64,000 nt of DNA from JAHEKD01 sp965215945 (GCA_965215945.1 CBDCFC010000046.1:1-64000), one strand, 5' to 3'. Numbered from the stretch's first letter, positions 9,188 through 17,238 are shown. The notes: generated by a model not told the origin, from the sequence alone. Numbers and translations: made by a program.

Positions 9188-9870
9188 TGGACTTTTCATC
9201 GATTATTGAGAATTTACCTCTTTACCTTGAAGGTCTGGCCCTGACTATAGAACTGCTGATTTTGTCTCTGCTAATTGGCTTTGTTTTGGCCGTTCCAATT
9301 GCACTGGCCGCCGCGATGAATCTGGGTTTATTAACCTGGTTGGCCAAGGCGTTTATTTATGTCTGGCGTGGCACGCCTTTGCTAATTCAGATGTTCATGA
9401 TTTACCATGGCATGGCACAATTTGATTTTGTTAGGGAAAGTTTTTTATGGGCTATCTTTAAGCAAGCTTACTGGTGTGCGCTGATCGCATTTGCATTGAA
9501 TACCGCAGCCTATACGGCCGAGATCATTCGTGGTGCCATCGTGCAAACACCGCGTGGAGAGATAGAGGCCGCCAAAGCGGCAGGCATGTCAAACTTTACT
9601 TTGTATAAACGGATAATCTTGCCCAGCGCCTTCAGACGTGCGCTGCCGGCTTATGGCAACGAAGCCATATTCATGCTCCACGGTACAGCATTAGCGGGTG
9701 TAATCACACTGATTGATTTATTCGGCGCAGCAAAAATCGTTAACTCCAGACATTTCGTTCCATTTGAATCCTTCATAGCAGCAGGCGTTTTCTATCTAGC
9801 TCTGACATTCATGATGGTTTGGTTGTTCAAAAAACTCGAAGGCCATTGGTTGAAACATCTTAAGCACTAA
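9187..9870 (+). CDS. Polar amino acid ABC transporter permease (HisM/AotM type)
   Basis: A 227-residue permease, partner of the preceding gene. It opens with ENLPLYLEGLALTIELLILSL and has the EAA loop GEIEAAKAAGMSNFTLYKRIILP and the segment VWRGTPLLIQMFMIYHGMAQF that is conserved in HisM/AotM. About five membrane spans are visible, with the usual length for the family. It is the last gene of the importer and is followed by two palindromic repeats rather than a clear terminator. Substrate is inferred from the neighbouring ast genes. Confidence 0.92.
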   Translation: MDFSSIIENLPLYLEGLALTIELLILSLLIGFVLAVPIALAAAMNLGLLTWLAKAFIYVWRGTPLLIQMFMIYHGMAQFDFVRESFLWAIFKQAYWCALIAFALNTAAYTAEIIRGAIVQTPRGEIEAAKAAGMSNFTLYKRIILPSAFRRALPAYGNEAIFMLHGTALAGVITLIDLFGAAKIVNSRHFVPFESFIAAGVFYLALTFMMVWLFKKLEGHWLKHLKH

Positions 9871-10030
9871 GCCTGTCCCGCACTCGCCGCGGGATCTATC
9901 TCCATCAGAATCTAGGTGCTCGTCATTCCGGCCTGCGAGCCGGAATCCAGCGGCTTTTCTTACTTCCAAATGGATTCGGTGAATAATGATCCCTTTAAGA
10001 GGCACGTTGAAATGAACTTGGCCCGGATCA
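9871..10030. repeat. Palindromic repeats plus a longer dispersed repeat
   Basis: Three elements in series. A CCCGC...GCGGG palindrome directly follows the permease stop (about 9873-9897). A copy of the common TTCCGG...CCGGAA element lies at about 9920-9950. From 9941 to 10030 a longer stretch (ending ttgaaatgaacttggcccgg) is clearly similar, with scattered mismatches, to 50919-51010 in this window. Confidence 0.65.
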
Positions 10031-10123
10031 CAATAATTTCATGCCTGAAACGCTAATTGCATTTAGGTGAGTTCGTTGCAGCATGCATTTTGATATTATT
10101 AACTTTTTATAAATTTCAAAGAT

Positions 10124-11182
10124 ATGTCTCAAAAAATAATTATCATAGGCGCCGGAGTGGTCGGTGCATCAATTGCTTATTACCTGACAAAAGCAGGCGC
10201 AGATGTGACAGTGCTGGAAAAAAGCCATATTGCTGCCGACGCTTCAGGCAGTTCATTTGGATGGCTCAATGCCAACTTTCCGGAATCGAGAGACTACTTT
10301 ACTCTCAGGCAGGCAAGCCTTGAAGAATACCCAAAATTATTAGCCCAATTTACGGATAATGTCGAGGCTCAGTTTAAGGGCTGCCTGTTTTGGGAATTAC
10401 AAGGCGAAGAATTAGTTGAACATTATAACCGGCTAAAACAGCTCAACTACCTGGTTGAATTGGTTGATGGTGACAAGTTTTCTGAGCTGGAACCCAACAT
10501 GTCTAATATTCCCGAGCTTGCCATGAAATCCAGTACTGAAGGGACGGTTGATGGAGAAAAACTTACGCGTGCATTACTAAAGCAATCGAATGTTGAAATC
10601 ATCGAAAAGTGTGAGGTTGCTGGATTTCTAACCGACAACAATAAAGCTAGTGGCGTTAAAACAACGCAAGGAGAGTTTTTAGCAGACACAACAATCATTG
10701 CTGCAGGAATCTCGACAGGCCACTTACTGACAAGGCTTAACCTTAATCTCCCAATGAATAACCGTAAAGGGTTCATCATCAAAACCAAACCAACGGAAAA
10801 GTTTATAAATCGTGTGCTGTTTGGTAACGATATTCACTTCAAACAAGAAAGTGATGGCTCAGTCGTCATTGGAGATTGGTTACACGATATTGAAGGGGAA
10901 GTTGACCTGGAAGCCATAGCACTAAGAACCATGAATCGATTCGCAATGTATTTCCCAAAACAAAAGAATATCGCGATTGACAAAATTACTGCCGCCTATC
11001 GCCCTATGCCAGAAGACGGTTATTCAGTAGTCGGTCAACCCGAAAATAAGCCAGGCTCATACATCGCCTCAACTCATAGTGGAGTCACCCTTGCGCCCAT
11101 CATCGGAAAACTAGCTACCCAAGAAATACTGGAAAACAACAAATCAGAATTACTCAATTCATTCCGAATTGAACGTTTTTAA
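10124..11182 (+). CDS. FAD-dependent oxidoreductase, DAO (D-amino acid oxidase/GlpO) family
   Basis: A 352-residue flavoprotein. The N-terminal dinucleotide-binding motif is IIIGAGVVGASIAYYL, followed by the acidic end of the second strand (VTVLEK). A C-terminal AAYRPMPEDGYSVVGQ segment and THSGVTLAPIIGKLA close the FAD site as in glycine oxidase and D-amino acid dehydrogenases. It is slightly short for the family. No membrane anchor or signal is seen, so it is probably cytoplasmic. It follows the amino acid importer on the same strand but is separated by repeats, so co-transcription is uncertain. The substrate, an amino acid or N-methyl amino acid, is unknown. Confidence 0.82.
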   Translation: MSQKIIIIGAGVVGASIAYYLTKAGADVTVLEKSHIAADASGSSFGWLNANFPESRDYFTLRQASLEEYPKLLAQFTDNVEAQFKGCLFWELQGEELVEHYNRLKQLNYLVELVDGDKFSELEPNMSNIPELAMKSSTEGTVDGEKLTRALLKQSNVEIIEKCEVAGFLTDNNKASGVKTTQGEFLADTTIIAAGISTGHLLTRLNLNLPMNNRKGFIIKTKPTEKFINRVLFGNDIHFKQESDGSVVIGDWLHDIEGEVDLEAIALRTMNRFAMYFPKQKNIAIDKITAAYRPMPEDGYSVVGQPENKPGSYIASTHSGVTLAPIIGKLATQEILENNKSELLNSFRIERF

Positions 11183-11273
11183 TAAGTAATTCCGTCATTA
11201 TGTAAATGTGTAGCATTATTCAGAATCTCTTAAACAACCACGTTGTTCTTACCTCAAAACCGAAATCCCCATC

Positions 11274-11545
11274 CTCGTCATTCCGGCCTTAGAGCCGGAA
11301 TCCAGAAAGTATTGACCAATAAAGAGTTTAACCTGGACACTGGGTCATGATTAACTTGATAAGAGATTTCCTCAAACCCGTCGCCTTGAATATTGAATGC
11401 GTTGACCTGTACTTTGATCCGGGGTCAGCGTAGGCATGAATTCGATATGCGGAAGACGGTAACATCATTCCCCGGCCTTGTGCCGGGGTCTCCGTATAGT
11501 CTATCGTCATTCCGGAATCACGAAGCGATATCCGGAATCTCCTTG
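11274..11545. repeat. Palindromic repeat cluster in a gene-free stretch
   Basis: The 495-base gap from 11183 to 11677 holds no gene. It contains at least three palindromic elements: TTCCGG...CCGGAA at about 11279-11302, CCCCGG...CCGGGG at about 11471-11491, and ATTCCGG...CCGGAAT at about 11512-11540. The short reading frames across them are by-products of the repeats. Confidence 0.65.
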
Positions 11546-11573
11546 AGAACCACGGGAATTAAAAACATAAACC

Positions 11574-11601
11574 AAAAAAACAGCCAGGATCAACCTGGCT
11601 G
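11574..11601 (-). terminator. Rho-independent terminator for the LuxR-type gene
   Basis: Stem cagccagg/cctggctg with a short loop (11581-11601). On the minus strand it is followed by seven T residues (the A run at 11574-11580). It lies about 75 bases after the stop of the truncated LuxR-type regulator. Confidence 0.75.
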
Positions 11602-11677
11602 AACTCTCTTATTATTTTATATTTTAATTATTATTTTCTGCCCCTTGTCTGGCTCCCATTTTTAACTCACTCTCCTA

Positions 11678-12130
11678 CTAAACATAATGAGCGGAGGAAC
11701 TCATGAACTGTCCGGCACGCATAGCCGCTTCAGTTCGATTAGTCACCTTCAATGCACGTAAAATCGAAGAAACGTGCAGTTTGACTGTGCCTTCAGACAC
11801 CCCAAGCTCATAAGCAATCAGTTTATTTGCATAGCCTTTAATAATGTAATCAAATACTTGTTTCTGTCTGGTCGTTAATTCTTTAGTCATTGATTTATTA
11901 GTGTTAATTTTATTATTGTTGGTATTGTTATTAGTTTCAGGTTCAAGTTTTTCATCCTGCGTATTAATCAAATTTTGACTAACATACGATTGCCCTATAT
12001 TGACAGAACGGATTGCAGTAATTAATTCGCTACGGCCACTGCTGATTGATATCACGGAAGTTGCACCGGCTTTGAGCATGTTTTCAATGTGTTCATACGC
12101 ACAACAACTGGTGATAATCAATATTCTCGA
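11678..12130 (-). pseudogene. LuxR/NarL-type response regulator, 5' end lost at an IS3 remnant
   Basis: An open frame runs to 12196, but its first 20 or so codons are antisense to an IS3 transposase remnant. Homology to a regulator begins at about SRILIITS. What is left is the last two strands of a receiver domain (ILIITS; ATSVISISS then ELITAIRSVNIGQSYVS), an Asn/Thr-rich linker, and a complete LuxR-type DNA-binding domain (LTTRQKQVFDYIIKGYANKL, then VSEGTVKLHVSSILRALKV). The acidic pocket and phospho-acceptor Asp are missing. The intact relative at 15749-16396 shows what was lost. The DNA-binding half might still be made from an internal start, but a pseudogene is more likely. Confidence 0.8.
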
Positions 12131-12296
12131 AGTATTGAAGATGCTAGAAGACTGATCGACAAATGGCGTGTGCATTACAACTCTGTTCGACCTCACAGTT
12201 CATTGAATTATCAAACACTGATGGCATTTGCTAAACAAGCCGCTTAAAATGAATTTATCTCATCCAATTCTTGGTAATAACTACGGGGAAAGGTCA
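12131..12296 (+). mobile_element. Remnant of an IS3-family insertion sequence (3' end)
   Basis: Frame 12131-12247 encodes the last 38 residues of an IS3-family OrfB transposase: SIEDARRLIDKWRVHYNSVR, then PHSSLNYQTLMAFAKQAA and a stop. The DDE-domain tail W-R-x-x-Y-N-x-x-R-P-H-S-S-L is the family signature. Downstream, ctacggggaaaggtca (12281-12296) reads tgacctttccccgtag on the other strand, as expected for a right terminal inverted repeat of the IS407/IS51 group. The rest of the element, including its left end, is gone. Both flanking genes point away from it and lack their 5' ends, so a deletion accompanied the insertion. Confidence 0.82.
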
Positions 12297-12307
12297 ATCC
12301 GACAGCT

Positions 12308-12937
12308 TTGCCCATAGTAGTTGCCGTGTTTAACCTAGTACTAGGTCAAGTTGGTGATAGTTTGGAAGGTTATCTGGAGAAAAAACAAAAACAGTTCACG
12401 GCTACTTATATGGCAAAAGGAAACGTTGAGAGCTTTGGTTTTACTGAAAGTCTTTGGACCAACTGTTTGTATTTATCTTGCGCAGTGGACGCAGGTAAAA
12501 ATAAAGAAATCGCGATGGAAATCGTGCTTCAGTTCAAACCGTTGGGTGGCAGTGGTATTACAGTTAAACCATTATATTTAGATCTCAAGAAAGCAGCCGC
12601 TTTAACCGGCAAGGAGGGTCTTGTGGATTTTGTCATTACTGTGGGCGTGGATTATATAAATAATTTAAACCAGAAAAAGAATCTTATTGCACACACAGTG
12701 AGTTTGCCTGGTCATAAAATTGGTGATTCAATTGATTTGTCAAATGAAAAAAATTTTAAGTCATCAGTTTTCCCGAGACCAGAAGGTATATTTCCAGCTT
12801 CTGTTGCAATAACGATCACAGAAACGGGTTCCGGGAGCAAGCAGTTTGGAAATTATGTAGAGCAATTTAAAACTCAAAAATCTGTGCTGCTTGCGGCGTT
12901 TGGCGAAGCATTTAAGACGGAGTTGACACAAGAATAA
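12308..12937 (+). CDS. Conserved-looking hypothetical protein, probably 5'-truncated by the IS remnant
   Basis: A 209-codon frame beginning at a TTG just 12 bases inside the end of the IS3 remnant, with no ribosome site. The natural start is probably lost. The protein has regularly alternating strands (for example AMEIVLQFKPLGGSGITVKP and SVAITITETG) and no signal peptide or membrane span in what remains. No known domain was recognised. Its composition is ordinary for the window. It could be an expressed fragment or a decaying gene. Confidence 0.45.
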   Translation: MPIVVAVFNLVLGQVGDSLEGYLEKKQKQFTATYMAKGNVESFGFTESLWTNCLYLSCAVDAGKNKEIAMEIVLQFKPLGGSGITVKPLYLDLKKAAALTGKEGLVDFVITVGVDYINNLNQKKNLIAHTVSLPGHKIGDSIDLSNEKNFKSSVFPRPEGIFPASVAITITETGSGSKQFGNYVEQFKTQKSVLLAAFGEAFKTELTQE

Positions 12938-13013
12938 CATTGCAAGGCTCATATTTTGGGCAGAAGAGTTCAGTGAGCAAATGACAATGATTCGTAATTA
13001 CATCAGAGCTAAA

Positions 13014-13682
13014 TCAACGGTCAGATTCGAATGTTATTTTGTGAATCACTCCGGAATTTAACAAGTCTTGGTGCTCAGGAACCCAAAGGTCAGAGTTTTT
13101 TGAACTGAAAATCTTTTTGATGAAAGTATTGTCGGATATACGTGATTTGAAATAAGCAAGGTCCTTGGTCTGTTCTTTTTCAATATCAAAACGCTGATTG
13201 AGCATCTTTGATTTCATGTTGTATTGATGGAATCCCAGTTTTCCATTCGGGCTTATGGTTCTATTTTCCCCTGCTACATAAGCGATTGTACAGGCAGAAT
13301 AACAACCCTTGGATACATAGGTATTAAGTTCATTTGATGTAATGATCTTGGCGAGTCCACGCGCTTGATAAACGTTCCCGCCATTACTGTTGAATGCGAC
13401 TGTTGTCACATTCGGGTGTTTTAACAGCATGTTTTTGAAGGCGAGTAAAATGCCGATTTCCATGGTGCCGTTGATCTGTAATCGTTGATACTCTTGGTTG
13501 TAGGTTAAGGAAAATTTTCTCTCATGCGATTTGTTAAGGCTTAATCCTTCAACAAGTTTGTTTTGAGCATATACTGGGTTTTGTAGCATACTAAAGAGAA
13601 ATGTGCAGGTAAGTAGCAAGCAGCGCTTTAATAAGAAAGCAAAGTGATCATTTGATCGATTTAATTTATTATTTATATGCAT
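13014..13682 (-). CDS. Secreted ClpP/crotonase-fold protein (COG3904-like), paralogue 1
   Basis: A 222-residue exported protein with a Sec signal peptide (basic start, hydrophobic residues about 21-33, cleavage near Val-Tyr-Ala at 37-39). The core resembles periplasmic ClpP-like proteins: a Gly-Gly turn after a strand (FNSNGGNVYQARGLAKII), then Cys127-Tyr-Ser129-Ala-Cys131 followed by TIAYVAG, then GFHQY with His152. By analogy with ClpP, Ser129 and His152 may be the catalytic pair. That assignment is inference. It shares this layout with the proteins at 30087-30755 and 43491-44441. It is divergent from greB. Confidence 0.65.
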   Translation of the reverse strand: MHINNKLNRSNDHFAFLLKRCLLLTCTFLFSMLQNPVYAQNKLVEGLSLNKSHERKFSLTYNQEYQRLQINGTMEIGILLAFKNMLLKHPNVTTVAFNSNGGNVYQARGLAKIITSNELNTYVSKGCYSACTIAYVAGENRTISPNGKLGFHQYNMKSKMLNQRFDIEKEQTKDLAYFKSRISDNTFIKKIFSSKNSDLWVPEHQDLLNSGVIHKITFESDR

Positions 13683-13823
13683 TGCTTTTATCTTTTTTAT
13701 TTTTTCTTTATTTCATTCTTATTTATGAGATAACAATCTCAGATTTAAATCTATATTTCTTTGGATATATAGTCCAGATGAAATCGTATAATTGTGAAAT
13801 TAGACACAAATAAAATATGAAAT
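13683..13823. promoter_or_regulatory. Divergent intergenic region, ClpP-like gene and greB
   Basis: An AT-rich gap of 141 bases. TATAAT at 13787-13792, 32 bases before the greB ATG, is a perfect -10 hexamer. No good -35 match stands at the usual distance (TTGGAT at 13761-13766 is 20 bases away), so the assignment is weak. Confidence 0.35.
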
Positions 13824-14342
13824 ATGTCACGATACCGTACGCCTCAGCCTAAATCATCGCCTCATATAACTGACGAAGGATTTAACATTCTGAATAAGGA
13901 GTTGAAGTCGTTATGGAAAAAGCGTGCTGAGGTTAGGCGAGCATTAACGGCCACTGCAGCAGAAGGTGATCGTTCTGAAAACGCAGAATATATCTATCGC
14001 AAGAAACAACTTGGGGAAATTGATCGGCGTATTCGTTATTTGCAAAAACGGATTCCAGATTTGAAAGTAGTCAGCCAAGTTGCTGATAAAGCGCGCGTGT
14101 TCTTTGGTGCCAGAGTTGAACTGGAGACTGAAGAAGGTGAAACACTTAGTTACCGAATTGTTGGGGCTGATGAAATTGATTCGAATCAGAGCAAAGGGTA
14201 TATCAGTGTTGATTCTCCGTTAGCGAAGGCATTGTTGAAAAAACGTGTTGATAATGAAGCGAAGGTTGTTATTCATGGAAAGAAGAATATTTATGTGATA
14301 GATAGTATTGATTATAGTGAATTGGGGTTAGGCTCAAATTGA
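13824..14342 (+). CDS. greB: Transcription elongation factor GreB
   Basis: A 172-residue Gre factor. It binds the RNA polymerase secondary channel and stimulates cleavage of backtracked RNA. The N-terminal coiled coil contains the conserved tip AAEGDRSENAEYIYRKKQ, whose acidic Asp and Glu residues coordinate the active-site metal, followed by LGEIDRRIRYLQKRI. The C-terminal FKBP-like domain (VFFGARVELETEEGE, ISVDSPLAKALLKK) is complete. The basic residues and YRKKQLGEIDRRI favour GreB over GreA. It is an isolated gene. Confidence 0.93.
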   Translation: MSRYRTPQPKSSPHITDEGFNILNKELKSLWKKRAEVRRALTATAAEGDRSENAEYIYRKKQLGEIDRRIRYLQKRIPDLKVVSQVADKARVFFGARVELETEEGETLSYRIVGADEIDSNQSKGYISVDSPLAKALLKKRVDNEAKVVIHGKKNIYVIDSIDYSELGLGSN

Positions 14343-14402
14343 CTGCTCGATGAGGAAATCTCTTATGATGAGGTTGAATTTTAAGTTTTAGTTTTTACTA
14401 GA

Positions 14403-14500
14403 TGCTGTCTGGATTCCGGATATCGCTACGCGATTCCGGAATGACGAGGTGCAGGAACATAGATTTGGGGTTAGAGCCGGAATGATGAGGGCAGGAGTAT
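14403..14500. repeat. Palindromic repeat elements after greB
   Basis: A near-perfect palindrome, ctggattccggatatcgcta then cgcgattccggaatgacgag, at about 14409-14447. A half-element follows around 14470-14490 (gttagagccggaatgatgag). Similar units occur throughout the window. Confidence 0.65.
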
Positions 14501-14639
14501 GGGTTTTTAGCTGAGCCCTCGTAAAGTTTGTAATTTTCTATCTCTATCTTCAATATGTATATATCTAATTCCATATTTTCTTTATTCTTTGATTCGGGAA
14601 ACAAAATCCTGAAGAATAAGAAAAAATAGGGGATGTAAA

Positions 14640-14795
14640 ATGACTACAAAAAATAGAAAACAGTTGTTAATTATTAATATCGTCTTAATTTGTCTGATGC
14701 TGAATATTGTTGCGACAATTTCCGAGATGACATCATATGGCCAGGTTGGAGAAGTTAAAACCGAAGCGGTTCAATTAAGTCAAAGTAATTCTTAG
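14640..14795 (+). CDS. 51-residue single-span membrane peptide
   Basis: A short frame with a good ribosome site (AGGGGA, 8 bases before the ATG). The peptide begins MTTKNRKQ (basic), continues with one hydrophobic stretch of about 20 residues (LLIINIVLICLMLNIVATI), and ends in a polar tail of about 24 residues with two Glu and two Lys. This predicts a type II or small bitopic inner-membrane peptide. No family was recognised. It lies between repeats, upstream of and convergent to the doc-phd pair. The ribosome site and membrane profile make it more than a chance frame, but there is no proof of expression. Confidence 0.5.
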   Translation: MTTKNRKQLLIINIVLICLMLNIVATISEMTSYGQVGEVKTEAVQLSQSNS

Positions 14796-14846
14796 GAAGG
14801 AACTGGGTTCCTGTCCGCGATCTGGTCGGGGATGACGGCAGAAGTA

Positions 14847-15215
14847 CTAAGCCCGGTTTCTTAACCATTCTGCAAGTTCAGTTTCGTCGACGATGCCTTG
14901 GGCTGCTTTGATGATCATGTTGCCGGCTTGTTCTTTAGAGTAATTAAGTTTGATTCCATTTATAGCTAAACTAATGTCGAGTGAGGCCATGGCTGTGCGT
15001 TTGTTAGCATCGTTAAATGCGTGGCCGACAGCAATGTAACAGGCATGACAGGCCGCCAGTTCAAATTCATCGGTAATGATGCCGTATGAAACTCGATTAT
15101 CTATTCTGGCAATGATTGATTCGATTGATTTATTTGCGGCTTGTCCTTGCAGTTCATGAGCATAAATGACTTTGTCATGAAGGTCAGCCACGTCCTTGGC
15201 TGTTAAATATTTCAT
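14847..15215 (-). CDS. doc: Doc-type Fic-fold toxin
   Basis: A 122-residue death-on-curing protein. The Fic active-site motif is HAFNDANKRTA (residues 65-75), nearly the same as in phage P1 Doc, a kinase that phosphorylates elongation factor Tu. The substitution of the usual GNGR by ANKR is typical of Doc. The N-terminus MKYLTAKDVADLHDKVI also fits. It follows the phd-like antitoxin gene with a 2-base gap. As in other phd-doc pairs the antitoxin comes first. A chromosomal copy amid palindromic repeats suggests gain by transfer. Confidence 0.9.
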   Translation of the reverse strand: MKYLTAKDVADLHDKVIYAHELQGQAANKSIESIIARIDNRVSYGIITDEFELAACHACYIAVGHAFNDANKRTAMASLDISLAINGIKLNYSKEQAGNMIIKAAQGIVDETELAEWLRNRA

Positions 15216-15217
15216 CC

Positions 15218-15466
15218 TTATTTATCTTTCAAATAGTCAAGTACTGGTTGTAAGGTTTGCTTGCGCTCCTCGAAAACTTTCATGACTTCTTCATGATCGG
15301 CTGGCTCAAAGTCAATTTTGTTTACAGCAGAGGCAGGAACGAAGTAGCCTTCGAGTTTGTTGCGATTAACGATGGCAACGGGCTTGTCACCGGCCTTGTC
15401 GATGACTTTTTTAGGGTCGCGCAGTTCGGTTAAGGACGCGATTTTATTGGTGAGTAGGTTTTCCAT
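15218..15466 (-). CDS. phd: Phd/YefM-type antitoxin
   Basis: An 82-residue protein. Residues 1-50 match the Phd/YefM DNA-binding fold: NKIASLTELRDPKKVIDKA, then KPVAIVNRNKLEGYFVPASA. The polar C-terminal tail (EEVMKVFEERKQTLQPVLDY) would wrap around the toxin. The N-terminus usually represses the operon together with the toxin. It is directly upstream of doc. The symbol reflects family membership and position. Confidence 0.85.
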   Translation of the reverse strand: MENLLTNKIASLTELRDPKKVIDKAGDKPVAIVNRNKLEGYFVPASAVNKIDFEPADHEEVMKVFEERKQTLQPVLDYLKDK

Positions 15467-15486
15467 GGTTTTTGCCTAGTTTGGTG

Positions 15487-15540
15487 TAATTATAGATGTG
15501 TTTAGAACTAAATATCAAGTTAAATACACATTTAATTATA
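15487..15540. promoter_or_regulatory. Operator-like inverted repeat upstream of phd-doc
   Basis: Imperfect inverted repeat: left arm taattatagatgtgttta (15487-15504), right arm taaatacacatttaattata (15521-15540). The shared core is ATGTGT/ACACAT with AT-rich flanks. It lies 21-74 bases before the phd start, where Phd-type repressors bind their own promoters. Binding is inferred. Confidence 0.5.
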
Positions 15541-15550
15541 TATTAAAGAG

Positions 15551-15680
15551 TTCAGGATCCCCGTATCAAGTCCGGGGTAGACTAGTCTGGAATGACATCG
15601 CAGATAATTTATGGAGATTCTGGATAAACATGCGCTGAACTCGATTCAGTATGCTACGCATTTTCCAGAATGACGACATG
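15551..15680. repeat. Two imperfect palindromic repeat elements
   Basis: One unit around 15555-15600 (ggatccccgtatcaagtccg, ending tctggaatgaca) and one around 15615-15677 (agattctggataaacatgcg, ending ttttccagaatgacgaca). They are degenerate copies of the elements seen elsewhere in the window. Confidence 0.55.
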
Positions 15681-15748
15681 GTTGATTAATTTGGATAGTA
15701 GGTTGAGTTTAGAATGACGTTCCATCACAGGAATGTCGAATGCTCATT

Positions 15749-16396
15749 TTACAAAAGATTCAATTCGTTGACTTTGATAACGGCCTGAGTACGGTTAGAT
15801 ACGCCTAAAATCTTTAAAATAGTCGATACATGAAGTTTTACTGTGCCTTCGGAGATTTGGCAATGTATAGCAATATTTTTGTTTGAATAGCCTTTAGTAA
15901 GAAGCTTGAGTATCTGGAGTTGACGATTACTCAATTGGTCAAGCTGTGATGGTTTTTGAGTTGCTTGTTTGACAGTCAGATCCCCGTTATTTTCAATTTT
16001 CGATAATATATCGGCCGAGACATATGTATCACCATTCAATATTGCTTTTATCCCTATTAACAGTTGTTGCTTGTCAGAAAATTTGGTTATGTATCCTTTG
16101 CAACCAGTGGCCATGGACCTGCGCAGATTCTGTAAGTCGTTAGATCCTGTCAAAATCAAAATAGGTGCTTTGTTGATTTTAGGAGTATTGAACGGAAAAG
16201 AGTCCCAAAGCTGGCCGTCAGGGTATGTTATATCGAAAATAATCAACTCGAGGTTTTTGTAATACTTGATTAAACTTTTTGCTTCTGTAATTGACGCTGC
16301 CTGATAGACAATGATTTTGGATTCTAGTTCCTCAAGCACAGTAACAATTGATTCTCGAAACAGAGTGTGGTCATCAACCAGTAAAATTCTTAGCAT
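15749..16396 (-). CDS. LuxR/NarL-family response regulator (orphan)
   Basis: A 215-residue two-domain regulator. An upstream in-frame start at 16453 would add 19 residues, but MLRILLVDDHTLF is the normal receiver start, so 16396 is chosen. The receiver has the acidic pair Asp8-Asp9, the phospho-acceptor Asp in IIFDITYPDG and the conserved Lys in YITKFSD. The C-terminal LuxR helix-turn-helix is SNRQLQILKLLTKGYSNKNI, then SEGTVKLHVSTILKILGV. No sensor kinase is adjacent, so it is an orphan in this window. It is closely related in its DNA-binding domain to the truncated gene at 11678-12130. Confidence 0.9.
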   Translation of the reverse strand: MLRILLVDDHTLFRESIVTVLEELESKIIVYQAASITEAKSLIKYYKNLELIIFDITYPDGQLWDSFPFNTPKINKAPILILTGSNDLQNLRRSMATGCKGYITKFSDKQQLLIGIKAILNGDTYVSADILSKIENNGDLTVKQATQKPSQLDQLSNRQLQILKLLTKGYSNKNIAIHCQISEGTVKLHVSTILKILGVSNRTQAVIKVNELNLL

Positions 16397-16697
16397 TGTC
16401 CATTTTGTTACATTTATTAATAACTCAATATACTGACAAACAGTGCTAGGCATAACTTAACTTAAGTCATGGTTTTGTAGTGAGTAAGACATATTGAATA
16501 TTAGTCAACAATACGTTAAGACTGATCCGATACTGTAATTTACAGTCTGGTGACAAAAAACAAATCAAATATGCGCTGACAGTCTAATTTCAAGACTATA
16601 ACTTTAGTTAGTTCCAGGCTAGACGATTAGCATATTTTAAAAATTCAAACGTCATTGCATTATTGAATTTCCTAATAATATTTAGTAAGGAGATCAA
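16397..16697. promoter_or_regulatory. Divergent intergenic region, LuxR-type regulator and lipoprotein genes
   Basis: About 300 AT-rich bases between divergent genes. It presumably holds the promoters of both the response regulator and the DUF995-like lipoprotein. AAGGAGAT at 16687-16694 is a strong ribosome site for the latter. I see no defined operator, repeat or RNA gene. Confidence 0.35.
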
Positions 16698-17156
16698 ATG
16701 AAAAATCTAAAATCAATTTTTGTATCAGGGGTATTGGTCGCAAGCTTGGTTGGTTGCGCAACAACCCCACCTTTAGAAGAAATGTCTCAGCTTGATGGCG
16801 AGCAATTAACAGAGCTTCTGGTGGGAAATACTTCGACTGGAAAACGCAAATATGGCCGTTGGGCAGAATATGTTGGAGAAGATTTAAATGGTGTAGGCAA
16901 AGCCTGGGGTGATTGGGGCGAAGAAAAAGCTGCCTCCGTACATACTTTTTCTGCCGAGGGTGAATGGTGTCAGACTTATCCCGAGCAAACACATGAATGG
17001 ACAGGCCCAGATCATGAATATTGCGGATTCGTATATGTTGATGAGGCGGGCAAATATTATTATAAAACTACTAAGCAAACCTATAAACCTGAAAGAGAAG
17101 GCAAGTTAATGTCTATAGAAATTAAACAAGGTAATCATTACGAGCTTTCTATGTAG
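16698..17156 (+). CDS. DUF995-like lipoprotein, copy 1
   Basis: A 152-residue lipoprotein: signal peptide MKNLKSIFVSGVLVASLVGC with lipobox Val-Gly-Cys (Cys20). The mature part follows the pattern of DUF995-type proteins: LDGEQLTELLVGNTSTG, then a Tyr/Trp-rich strand region with GEWCQTYPEQ and a second cysteine in YCGFVYV that could pair with the first. It has a strong ribosome site and its own terminator, so it is probably well expressed from a monocistronic transcript. The next gene encodes a related lipoprotein. The molecular function of the family is unknown to me. Confidence 0.65.
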   Translation: MKNLKSIFVSGVLVASLVGCATTPPLEEMSQLDGEQLTELLVGNTSTGKRKYGRWAEYVGEDLNGVGKAWGDWGEEKAASVHTFSAEGEWCQTYPEQTHEWTGPDHEYCGFVYVDEAGKYYYKTTKQTYKPEREGKLMSIEIKQGNHYELSM

Positions 17157-17210
17157 TAAATTCTTCTATGTGATAGAAGACTAATAATAAAATTTTAACA
17201 CTCTCTATTT

Positions 17211-17238
17211 AGCCAGAAGCAATGCTTCTGGCTTTTTC
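17211..17238 (+). terminator. Rho-independent terminator
   Basis: Stem agccagaagc/gcttctggct with loop AAT, followed by a T run (17231-17240). It ends the first lipoprotein gene. Confidence 0.85.
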
